Origin: Marivirga aurantiaca
Lineage (GTDB): Bacteria > Bacteroidota > Bacteroidia > Cytophagales > Cyclobacteriaceae
Direction: 5' to 3'
DNA length: 64,000 nucleotides
NCBI RefSeq assembly: GCF_016679925.1
Contig: NZ_JAEQBW010000001.1
Span: 1,178,001 to 1,242,000, forward strand
Made by a program: the position numbers and the translations under genes. The notes under the pieces are model-generated. The model had not been told where the DNA came from, searched no databases, and was given only the letters and a program-made list of their open reading frames with translations. Shown here piece by piece: positions 22,345-29,703 of the stretch (position 1 is the stretch's first letter; each line of letters begins with the position of its first letter).

Positions 22345-24527
22345 AAAACCTAACCTCAATTATTTTAGTAAACTTTTTATTGTTTAATATTTATGCACAA
22401 AATCCATTTCAGGATGCAATTATTTTATCAGATTCAGCAGAATTAAATGGTGACAAGGTAGAGATTGACCTCAATGATCTTAATGAGGAATACTTACAAA
22501 TATTTAGTAAATACATTGAGGTTGATGATATAGAAGCCCAGTTTAATATTATTAGTAATAATCCATTTATTTCAATAGTAGGAAGTCAGCAAAGTGATAT
22601 TAGTTTACAATTAGAGAATAAAAGTAATATTTTTACTGATTTTGGCTCATTAAACGCAACAAACATCGCAGATGGTCTTGCCAAATTTCTTGTAGAAAGA
22701 ACCAAGCAAGAGCTCTCCATAGCCTTTTTTCAAAAGTTTTATAAAACCTTAGACGAGCAGGATCAACTAGGAATTCTATTTCCCTCTACCTATAAAACCC
22801 TAAAGGTTATTGGGGATGAGATCTATATGTTTTCAGGTTATATAGAAATGCTGCGTCAGGCATTTCAAAGGGATTTGGCGACACTTTTGCCAAATCTTAG
22901 AACATTGATTGATGATACTAGCATGGATCAGGTTTTTGTGGCACTGCCCGAATTAAGAACTATACTGTCGGACGGTATTTATCTGGCTATTCAGCTGAAG
23001 GATGGTAAACACATTGGAGATGCATTAAACAATTATGTAAACTCTGAACTTGATTCCTCTAGGCTTCATTCAATAAATGAAAACCTTTACACATCCATTG
23101 TTTTACTCAACGTTTTCTCACAGTCGCTAAGAACAAAGGAAGGATCAGATCACTATTGGATTACTTCAAAACAACTTGAAGAACTGCATAATGAAAAAAC
23201 ACTTAAATTATATCTTGGGCTCATTTATCAACAAATTCATTTATTTGAAGAAGAAAACAGTGGTTTACTATTAAATAATAAACCTGTATTAGATATTATG
23301 AGGATGGGGTCTGAGGATTTTACCAAATTTAAGGAAACGACCTTATCTGTTTTGCAACCTATTATTGATAATGGAAAAAGTATTGATGAAAAATTCACCC
23401 AGATTAAAAATCTTCAAAATCAAGCCGATGCTGAGCCGGGTTATAATGAATATTATGAGCTTTTTAATGCGTCACTCAACTTTGTAGAAGTTATGAATGT
23501 AGCATATACTTCTTTAAGCGGAAGTGCAGCATCCAGCAACTTTGATAATTTTATTAGCTCATTCAGATCGCTAGGCAATATTTATATTAATTTAAATCAA
23601 AAGCAGTATGTGTCAGCTGTTGCAGAACTGGCCTATTTATACAATGAAATGATTGTTTCAAGGTATGACCAAAGGGAAAAACTCTTTACTGAACTTTTGG
23701 AGATTGTCAAGGATAATAAGGAGGAGGTGAGTGTGATGCTAAAGCAAATACAAGTCTTAGAAATTAAATTTGATCCATACTTCAATGTTGGAGAAGAAGT
23801 TTACGACAACATTAAAAATCTTGAGTCTGTTGGTGCCATCAAATCGGAAATTAAGACTAAGCAGGAAAATATCTTAAAAGGTGAAAAGGTTTTGTTAGAA
23901 GAACAGGAAGATATTCTTACCAACCTCATCAAATATGGAAATTTTGCCGCATTAGTGGCAAAAGCAGAAAATAGTGAACAAGTAAAACAAGCTATTGAAG
24001 CCGTAGCCCTACCAGCCGGAAGTGCATCAATCAAAAAGCATTCTAAATTTAATCTGGCACTCAATGCCTATGCCGGCTTATTCTATGGTAATGAATATAT
24101 AAAAGACTATGAACAAGGATGGGCTAATATTTATGGGGTAAGTGCCCCAATAGGAATAGCGGCCTCATGGCCGATAAGGTTGCCACGTGGAAAGTTTCAG
24201 ATCTTTTCATCATTTTCATTATATGGATCATTAGTGGATTTGGGTGCAGTAGTATCCTATCGCTTCAAGGATGACGATACTGAAAGTCTTCCCACAATAA
24301 GTTTGGAAAATATTTTTGCTCCGGGTATTTATGGCGTACTAGGTTGTAAAAACATACCTGTTTCACTGGGTTATGGCTGGCAACAAGGGCCTCAGTTAAG
24401 AGGAGTGAACATCGAAGACCCTGCAAATCCCGGAAGCTTTATAAACGAAACAGTCAATGGCTATCGCTGGTCAATATTTATTGCTGTTGATATCCCAATT
24501 GTTAACTTCTATACTAAATCAAGATAA
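22341..24527 (+). CDS. secreted helical protein with C-terminal barrel-like domain, unknown function
   Basis: A 728-residue protein with a clear signal peptide (NLTSIILVNFLLFNIYA, then Q). Residues ~80-570 are predicted to be mainly helical with heptad-like stretches (QADAEPGYNEYYELFNASLNFVEVMN region; ENILKGEKVLLEEQEDILTNL). The last ~160 residues alternate aromatic/Gly strands (LNAYAGLFYGNEY, GIAASWPIRLP, FSSFSLYGSLVDLGAVVSY, VSLGYGWQQGPQL, YRWSIFIAVDIPI), as in outer-membrane beta-barrels. No family recognised. Overlap with the protease gene and a 26-bp gap to the next gene make a three-gene operon. It may be a surface receptor or pore regulated by the protease; that is inference. Confidence 0.75.
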   Translation: MKNLTSIILVNFLLFNIYAQNPFQDAIILSDSAELNGDKVEIDLNDLNEEYLQIFSKYIEVDDIEAQFNIISNNPFISIVGSQQSDISLQLENKSNIFTDFGSLNATNIADGLAKFLVERTKQELSIAFFQKFYKTLDEQDQLGILFPSTYKTLKVIGDEIYMFSGYIEMLRQAFQRDLATLLPNLRTLIDDTSMDQVFVALPELRTILSDGIYLAIQLKDGKHIGDALNNYVNSELDSSRLHSINENLYTSIVLLNVFSQSLRTKEGSDHYWITSKQLEELHNEKTLKLYLGLIYQQIHLFEEENSGLLLNNKPVLDIMRMGSEDFTKFKETTLSVLQPIIDNGKSIDEKFTQIKNLQNQADAEPGYNEYYELFNASLNFVEVMNVAYTSLSGSAASSNFDNFISSFRSLGNIYINLNQKQYVSAVAELAYLYNEMIVSRYDQREKLFTELLEIVKDNKEEVSVMLKQIQVLEIKFDPYFNVGEEVYDNIKNLESVGAIKSEIKTKQENILKGEKVLLEEQEDILTNLIKYGNFAALVAKAENSEQVKQAIEAVALPAGSASIKKHSKFNLALNAYAGLFYGNEYIKDYEQGWANIYGVSAPIGIAASWPIRLPRGKFQIFSSFSLYGSLVDLGAVVSYRFKDDDTESLPTISLENIFAPGIYGVLGCKNIPVSLGYGWQQGPQLRGVNIEDPANPGSFINETVNGYRWSIFIAVDIPIVNFYTKSR

Positions 24528-24553
24528 TTATTTAATACTCAAACTTAAATGTC

Positions 24554-25447
24554 ATGCCGGATAAATCAATCACCATAAAAATTATAGAATCGCTTAAAGA
24601 GCGCCCCGCTTATATTCTCGTCTTTAGTATATCTTTTATATTTTTATCAAGTTCATTTATCACTTCTATTGTTGGAGCTATTAAAAGCAATGATTATTTA
24701 GCCTTTTTAGCTTTGGGAGTTTTTATTATAACTTTAATATCTATGATCTTAGTTGTTTATAGGGTAGAGCCTAAAACAGAAAAGCAAAAGACAATCAGAA
24801 AACCTATTAGCGAAATTGAAAACAAAGAAATTAACGATGCCATAAACTCCATTTTAGATAATATCGAGAATGGGATAGACAAAAACAATGTCTTTTTAAA
24901 TGAAAGAATTCAAGAAGTAACATCGAAGTGGCGAGCTATTTCAGGAAATTGGAAAGACGGGATGTTTGTAGCTATTAGAGAAGAATATAATAATGTCTTA
25001 CTTTCTGTTTACAGAAGAGCTAAAAGCGATATTTTTTCAACAAGTACTGAGCAATACAATAGTACTTGGAATAGGGAACTTGGAAAAGCAATTGTTAAAG
25101 CACATGAAAATGGAACTGCAAACGTTACCAGGGTATTTCTTTTCGGAAAAAGATCCGAAATCAATGAAACCCACCTAAAAAAAATGAAATATCACAATGA
25201 CTGCGATAAGGTAACGGTGAGGGTTTTTATCGATGATGAAGCACCATTTAATTTCCCCCCTGAAATAGCCAAGGATTTTACTATTATTGATAATGGCATT
25301 ATGATAGGGGTGACCCAACGTTTTGACCCTGAGGATTTATCGGCTACCTGGTATTGCCAGAATGAAAATAGAATAGATACATTCAATAGGGTTAAATCAG
25401 AGTTAATGAGTAATAGTAAACCCTTAAAAGAAATATTGGAGGGTTAA
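24554..25447 (+). CDS. two-TM membrane protein with cytoplasmic C-terminal domain
   Basis: A 297-residue protein. Two hydrophobic helices at about residues 18-42 and 50-73 form a hairpin; the following ~220 residues are soluble. The C-terminal part (about 150-290: RRAKSDIFSTSTEQY, TRVFLFGKRSEINETHL, VTVRVFIDDEAPFNFPPE, DFTIIDNGIMIGVT) has the alternating pattern of phospholipase-D-like or TrmB-type sensor domains, but the HKD catalytic motif is absent. The architecture, a 2-TM hairpin plus a sensor-like domain beside a protease, recalls membrane effectors of conflict systems; there is no direct evidence. Third gene of the S8 operon. Confidence 0.7.
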   Translation: MPDKSITIKIIESLKERPAYILVFSISFIFLSSSFITSIVGAIKSNDYLAFLALGVFIITLISMILVVYRVEPKTEKQKTIRKPISEIENKEINDAINSILDNIENGIDKNNVFLNERIQEVTSKWRAISGNWKDGMFVAIREEYNNVLLSVYRRAKSDIFSTSTEQYNSTWNRELGKAIVKAHENGTANVTRVFLFGKRSEINETHLKKMKYHNDCDKVTVRVFIDDEAPFNFPPEIAKDFTIIDNGIMIGVTQRFDPEDLSATWYCQNENRIDTFNRVKSELMSNSKPLKEILEG

Positions 25448-25587
25448 AGTCAAAAGCTTTAAAGATAGGGGAGTAGATTTTGATCATTCTCTCAATCCTC
25501 CCAACCCCAAAGTGTTTTCTTAGATTCTTTTACATCAGTTAAGGTTACTTTTACCACTTCTGCTTTACAAGCATTTAGGGAGCTCAT

Positions 25588-25806
25588 GATAAATACTATA
25601 ATGTCAGAAAACCAAACAATATTTGCTACGAACGGGCGGGCTGGTCGACAAAAAAGCGGGGAGCGCGCTGAATTGTAGCGTGGGAGCTTTTTTTTGTCCC
25701 GAGTCCCTCGGGACAAAAGATAAAGAATAAAATTTGGTGTTAGTAATCTTTAATACTTAAGTTAAACCTAAATATGCAGTGAAATTCTAGTTTTTGAGGT
25801 TTTGTT
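25588..25806. repeat. dispersed repeat family A, copy 3
   Basis: Same order of blocks as 8329-8560 and 9472-9765, in the same orientation, with a GTCCCGAGTCCCTCGGGAC palindrome near 25697. It separates the three-gene S8 operon from the next membrane protein. The rest of the gap 25448-25951 holds no gene. Confidence 0.7.
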
Positions 25807-25951
25807 ACTAGTTTAAAATTTTAAAAACAGCAATTCAACATAAGGAGAACCGGTTTTTAAGTAAGATTTATTAATAAGGAGTAGTTTACATCAATTTTTA
25901 AAATCGAACTCAGGTTTAAAAGGTTATTTAAACTACATAAACGATAAAAAT

Positions 25952-26929
25952 ATGTCAAATTTTGGAACGCTATTAAATGAAGCAAAAAGGTTAACAAGCG
26001 GAAGTAATAAACAGATGAAAAAGCTGTTGGATGCCATGTCGAGTTTGTCAGAAAAACCAAATCTAACTGACCAGGAAAAACAAATTATTAACTTGATGAA
26101 AAGTTCCTATCAAGAACATGAAAAACGTACTTCTATTCACTTTAAAGTAGTCTATATGTTTTTAATTGTGAGCTTTGGAATATTGATATATAGCTATTTT
26201 AATGACAAGAATTTAAGAGAGGATAAAGCATCAATTGAAAGAATTAGAGAAGGTAATTTCCCGCTTTCATTGGAACCCATTAAAGAAGCCAGAGGCTCAA
26301 AAGTGAAATTTGGTGGTTTGATAGATGAAGAAAATGCTTCGGTAGCTGAAAAAATTAAAAAGACATTAAATTCAATAGGATATTTTAAAAATATTGGGCC
26401 AAGGCAAAAATTAAAAAGAATCCCGTCCCCACAAGGAGATCATAAAAAGATTATTATTTTAGCGGAAAAGGATACGCTGGGATATTTGGAATCGGATGTT
26501 AAAATACTTACTGCAAATTTACCGGCTAACAAGCTTGAATATTATCCTGATAAAAAAGAATCTAAAATTTTCGAATATCAAGATGCGGCTGGTAATACGC
26601 ATTTATATGGGAAAATAGAGAATATTAAATATACTGAAAAAAAACTAGTGGGTTATAAAGAGGAAATCGACTACCCTGATATTCGGAATTGCAGGGGTGT
26701 GAATGATGAGAGTATCTTTAAATATACCCTTGTCATCAGCACAGATTCTGTGACATGGACTTCAGGAAAAGAATTTCAAAAGAGCATAAATGGACAACGC
26801 AATGAATCCTTTAAAATAAGTCATGAGCGCTTTGATTTTCCTTATCTAATTGAAATTGCTGCAGGTAAAGTTTGTGATAATACTATTTTTAATTTTTCAT
26901 CTTCTGGTTATAAAATTATTGTAGAATAA
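25952..26929 (+). CDS. single-TM protein of unknown function
   Basis: A 325-residue protein. Residues 1-65 are soluble and basic (KRLTSGSNKQMKKLLDAMSS), one TM helix lies at about 69-90 (FKVVYMFLIVSFGILIYSYF), then come ~235 residues predicted to be extracytoplasmic, with mixed beta character (KVKFGGLIDEENASVAEKIK; LVGYKEEIDYPDIRNC; YTLVISTDSVTWTSGKEFQ). Two Cys (in RNCRGV and KVCDNT) may form a disulfide. No family recognised. It lies inside the same direct-repeat bracket as the S8 operon but is separated from it by repeat family A. Confidence 0.65.
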   Translation: MSNFGTLLNEAKRLTSGSNKQMKKLLDAMSSLSEKPNLTDQEKQIINLMKSSYQEHEKRTSIHFKVVYMFLIVSFGILIYSYFNDKNLREDKASIERIREGNFPLSLEPIKEARGSKVKFGGLIDEENASVAEKIKKTLNSIGYFKNIGPRQKLKRIPSPQGDHKKIIILAEKDTLGYLESDVKILTANLPANKLEYYPDKKESKIFEYQDAAGNTHLYGKIENIKYTEKKLVGYKEEIDYPDIRNCRGVNDESIFKYTLVISTDSVTWTSGKEFQKSINGQRNESFKISHERFDFPYLIEIAAGKVCDNTIFNFSSSGYKIIVE

Positions 26930-27044
26930 ATAGATGGTTGTTTGTGCATTATATCCTTACGCCTTATTTCAAGATACTATAAAAGGAATAGGTAATTTTG
27001 TAATTCTCCTTATGATTGAAAGAAAGTAAAATATTGAAGTATTG

Positions 27045-27120
27045 GCTCCCCATGGTTATTGCGAGCATGCTATTTCGTGCCAACGGAATGCATGTGAAGC
27101 AATCTGTTGGTTAAAAGATG
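27045..27120. repeat. repeat family C, copy 2 (right bracket of the protease island)
   Basis: Nearly identical to 20895-20970 and in the same orientation. A further partial unit follows (TTCCATGCCAACGGAAT near 27122). An open frame of 87 codons crossing it is repeat-derived. The rest to 27317 resembles parts of the 17.9/19.1-kb repeat (TACTGACCTACCTGCAATGG). Confidence 0.85.
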
Positions 27121-27317
27121 TGTTCCATGCCAACGGAATTTATGAGAAGCAGCCAAGAGGTTTGGCTCAAAACGGTCTGATCTGCGGTACTGACCTACCT
27201 GCAATGGTAAAAGCTGAAAGAACTCTTTATGTAAAGCTTATTAACAGCACAAAAAATCAATCTATTGCTTGGCCAACTTTACCTGGTTTGCTGTGGGTTT
27301 TATAAGATAATGAGATT

Positions 27318-27725
27318 TTATTCTTTTGTCGTCAGAGAAAACCTTATTGGGATTACCATAAAATGGGAAATAGGGTTTCCATCACATTTTCCAGGGATCC
27401 AATTTGACATGTTGGAAACTAAACTAAGAGCTTGATTATCAATGTCGGTTTTAATTCCTTTAACGACTCTGGCATTTGTAACTTGCCCTGATGCCTCGAC
27501 AACAAAGCCTATGTAAACAGCACCTTCAATACATTCTTGAGGAAAAGTCAGCTTACTTTGTATATATCTTTCCAATGAATCTGTATGTGAAGAAAATTTT
27601 GGCGGTTCATCTGAAATATTATAAACTATTCGACTTTCTGAGGAGTCTGAAATAATACCGCATCCTGACTGAGCAAGTGAATCCAGGCTAATAAAAAATA
27701 GGCTTATAATTAAAAGGTAATTCAT
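27318..27725 (-). CDS. TonB C-terminal domain protein
   Basis: A 135-residue protein with a signal peptide (MNYLLIISLFFISLDSLA, then Q) and a TonB-type C-terminal domain: LTFPQECIEGAVYIGFVVEASGQVTNARVVKGI, then LVSNMSNWIPGKCDGNPISHFMVIPIRF. In this subfamily, common in Bacteroidota, the domain is secreted on its own without the N-terminal membrane helix and proline linker of true TonB. It is therefore probably not an energy transducer; it may be a periplasmic binding domain. It lies between the two accessory blocks on the opposite strand. Confidence 0.82.
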   Translation of the reverse strand: MNYLLIISLFFISLDSLAQSGCGIISDSSESRIVYNISDEPPKFSSHTDSLERYIQSKLTFPQECIEGAVYIGFVVEASGQVTNARVVKGIKTDIDNQALSLVSNMSNWIPGKCDGNPISHFMVIPIRFSLTTKE

Positions 27726-27973
27726 ATAGAGATACTCGCAAACATCTTACTATGTGGACATATAGCTACATTACATAGTAAGCAATCTAAAGATTTTTTT
27801 TCGTTTTTTAAAAGTATTGGTTTCACAATAGAACTGGGATTACCTGTTTCCACTAGTTTTGGGCACAAAGCAGACCTGAATAACCCAAAAACTACTTTTA
27901 TGAATGAAACGGGGATTGTATATGCCACTGATACTTGAATTTTTTTAGCAGTAACGCGGTTTATTAAAACCAA
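27722..27973 (-). CDS. doubtful 83-residue frame upstream of the TonB-like gene
   Basis: This frame ends in an ATGA overlap with the TonB-like gene and has a Cys-rich tail (CLLCNVAICPHSK). No family recognised, and the start is arbitrary. It could be a real small gene in a two-gene unit, or a chance frame in the promoter gap before the vsr operon. Confidence 0.2.
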   Translation of the reverse strand: MVLINRVTAKKIQVSVAYTIPVSFIKVVFGLFRSALCPKLVETGNPSSIVKPILLKNEKKSLDCLLCNVAICPHSKMFASISI

Positions 27974-28021
27974 CCTCGCTATATGGATGGGGATAATTTA
28001 TCAATATTAATTTAAACACTT

Positions 28022-28480
28022 TTGGCAGACGTTCACGAACCAGCTATCCGTAGCTATAACATGAGCCAGATAAAGGGGAAAGACACCAAGCCTGAGATAT
28101 TGGTAAGGAAATTTCTTCATAAACATGGCTTTCGCTTCAGGCTTCATTCTAAAAATCTTTCTGGCAAACCAGACATCGTACTACCTAAGTACAAAACAGT
28201 GATTTTTGTTAATGGTTGCTTTTGGCATGGACATGAAAACTGTAAATATTTCAAATTACCAAAAACCAGAACAGAATGGTGGGAAGAGAAAATAAATGGT
28301 ACAGTTCTCCGAGATCAAAAAAATTATGGAATACTTGAGAAGGAAGGATGGAAGATTATTACAATTTGGGAATGTGAGTTAAAAACTAATAAAAATGATA
28401 TGATTAGCAATAAGTTAATAGGTATTATAAAAAAAATGCAATTGCAGAAAGGAGATTTTGTGCGATCTTCACGATTGTGA
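28022..28480 (+). CDS. vsr: Vsr very-short-patch mismatch endonuclease
   Basis: A 152-residue protein of the Vsr family, which nicks DNA 5' of the T in T:G mismatches arising from deamination of 5-methylcytosine. The canonical N-terminus ADVHEPAIRSYNMSQIKGKDTKPE is encoded from a TTG start (28022); an ATG 13 codons later would cut conserved sequence. The catalytic Asp lies in GKPDIVLP (about residue 50), the His/Cys zinc region in FVNGCFWHGHENC (about 62-74), and KLPKTRTEWWEEKI plus IWECELK complete the signature. It overlaps the cytosine methyltransferase gene by 4 bp, the classic vsr-dcm partnership, though here it leads a four-gene operon. Confidence 0.95.
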   Translation: MADVHEPAIRSYNMSQIKGKDTKPEILVRKFLHKHGFRFRLHSKNLSGKPDIVLPKYKTVIFVNGCFWHGHENCKYFKLPKTRTEWWEEKINGTVLRDQKNYGILEKEGWKIITIWECELKTNKNDMISNKLIGIIKKMQLQKGDFVRSSRL

Positions 28481-29703
28481 ATTTTATAGATTTATTTTCA
28501 GGAGCAGGTGGCTTATCAGAAGGCTTTATAAGGGCAGGATTCAATCCTATTGCTCATGTTGAATCAGATAAAGCTGCATGCAAAACTCTCGAAACGAGAA
28601 TGATTTTTCACCGACTGAAAGGAAATGATAAAGAAGATCATTATTATGATTATTTGAGGGGATCAATAAATAGAGAGAAATTCGTTGATTTATATAGTGA
28701 TATAGAACTTAAAAATTCAATTATAAATGCTTTTATTGGTGGCTCAGAAAATAAGCAGATTTTTCAAAAAATAGACTTTTTATTGAAAGGCCAATCCATT
28801 GACTTAATTGTTGGTGGCCCACCTTGTCAAGCTTACTCTTTGGTAGGACGTTCCAGAGATGCTAATCGAATGGTAGGCGACCCAAGAAATCATCTCTACA
28901 AGGAATATGCAAAGTTTTTAAAATATTATAAGCCTAAGATATTTGTTTTTGAAAACGTTATAGGACTAATATCTGCAGATGAAGGTTGGTATTTTAAAAA
29001 TATGCAAGGGTATTTTAAAGCAATTGGGTATAAGCTTGATTATAAAGTATTGAAGTCTGAGGAATTTGGAGTGTTACAAAAAAGAAGAAGAATAATTCTT
29101 ATTGGATGGCAGGAAGATATGGATTTTAAATACCCGGAATTTGAAAAAAGAACTCATAATTGGACAATAAAGAATTTATTAGATGATTTACCGTCATTAA
29201 AGCCAGGGGAAGAAATGAAACTTTCCAAGTATTTAAAAAAAGACTCTAATTCTTATCTAGAATCTTTTCAACTTAAAAATGGAGTTGATTTTGTAACACA
29301 GCATATAGCCAGGCCACATAATTCAAGGGATTTGGAAATATATAAAATAGCTACTAATAAGTTCTTGAACAATAATGAAAGACTGAAATATCCTGACCTT
29401 CCAGATTCGTTAAAAACACATAAAAATCAGAAGTCATTTTTAGACAGGTTTAAAGTAGTTGATATTAATGGATTGTCACATACAATGGTGGCTCATATAG
29501 CTAAAGATGGTCATCATTACATATATCCAAGTCAAGATCAAATTAGGTCTATCTCTGTAAGGGAAGCTGCAAGGATTCAGTCTTTTCCAGATGATTTTTA
29601 TTTTGAAGGTGGAAGAACTGCCGCATTTAGACAAATAGGAAATGCAGTCCCACCGTTAATGGCTAGAGAAATTGCAAAAGAAATCAAAGTACAACTTGAA
29701 TAA
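28477..29703 (+). CDS. DNA (cytosine-5) methyltransferase
   Basis: A 408-residue C5-cytosine methyltransferase using S-adenosylmethionine. Motifs appear in order: I, FIDLFSGAGGLSEGF (residues 3-17); IV, GGPPCQAYS with the catalytic Cys (~115); VI, FENVIGL; VIII, QKRRRIILIG; IX/X, HTMVAHIAKDGHHYIYPS, REAARIQSFPDDF and QIGNAVPP. The target-recognition region between VIII and IX is of ordinary length, so specificity cannot be read. GTG start overlapping vsr by 4 bp; the stop TAA shares a base with the next ATG (TAATG). No recognisable restriction endonuclease is adjacent. The neighbours suggest a modification module coupled to an ATPase pair. Confidence 0.95.
   Translation: MNFIDLFSGAGGLSEGFIRAGFNPIAHVESDKAACKTLETRMIFHRLKGNDKEDHYYDYLRGSINREKFVDLYSDIELKNSIINAFIGGSENKQIFQKIDFLLKGQSIDLIVGGPPCQAYSLVGRSRDANRMVGDPRNHLYKEYAKFLKYYKPKIFVFENVIGLISADEGWYFKNMQGYFKAIGYKLDYKVLKSEEFGVLQKRRRIILIGWQEDMDFKYPEFEKRTHNWTIKNLLDDLPSLKPGEEMKLSKYLKKDSNSYLESFQLKNGVDFVTQHIARPHNSRDLEIYKIATNKFLNNNERLKYPDLPDSLKTHKNQKSFLDRFKVVDINGLSHTMVAHIAKDGHHYIYPSQDQIRSISVREAARIQSFPDDFYFEGGRTAAFRQIGNAVPPLMAREIAKEIKVQLE

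Noticed and set aside
21301-25447. Bacterial gasdermin-protease system
   Set aside because: A protease is present, but neither neighbour resembles a gasdermin in size or N-terminal features; the small partner has an N-terminal 2-TM hairpin.
27042-27305. 87-codon frame
   Set aside because: It lies over repeat family C and a fragment of another repeat; its sequence is explained by those repeats.
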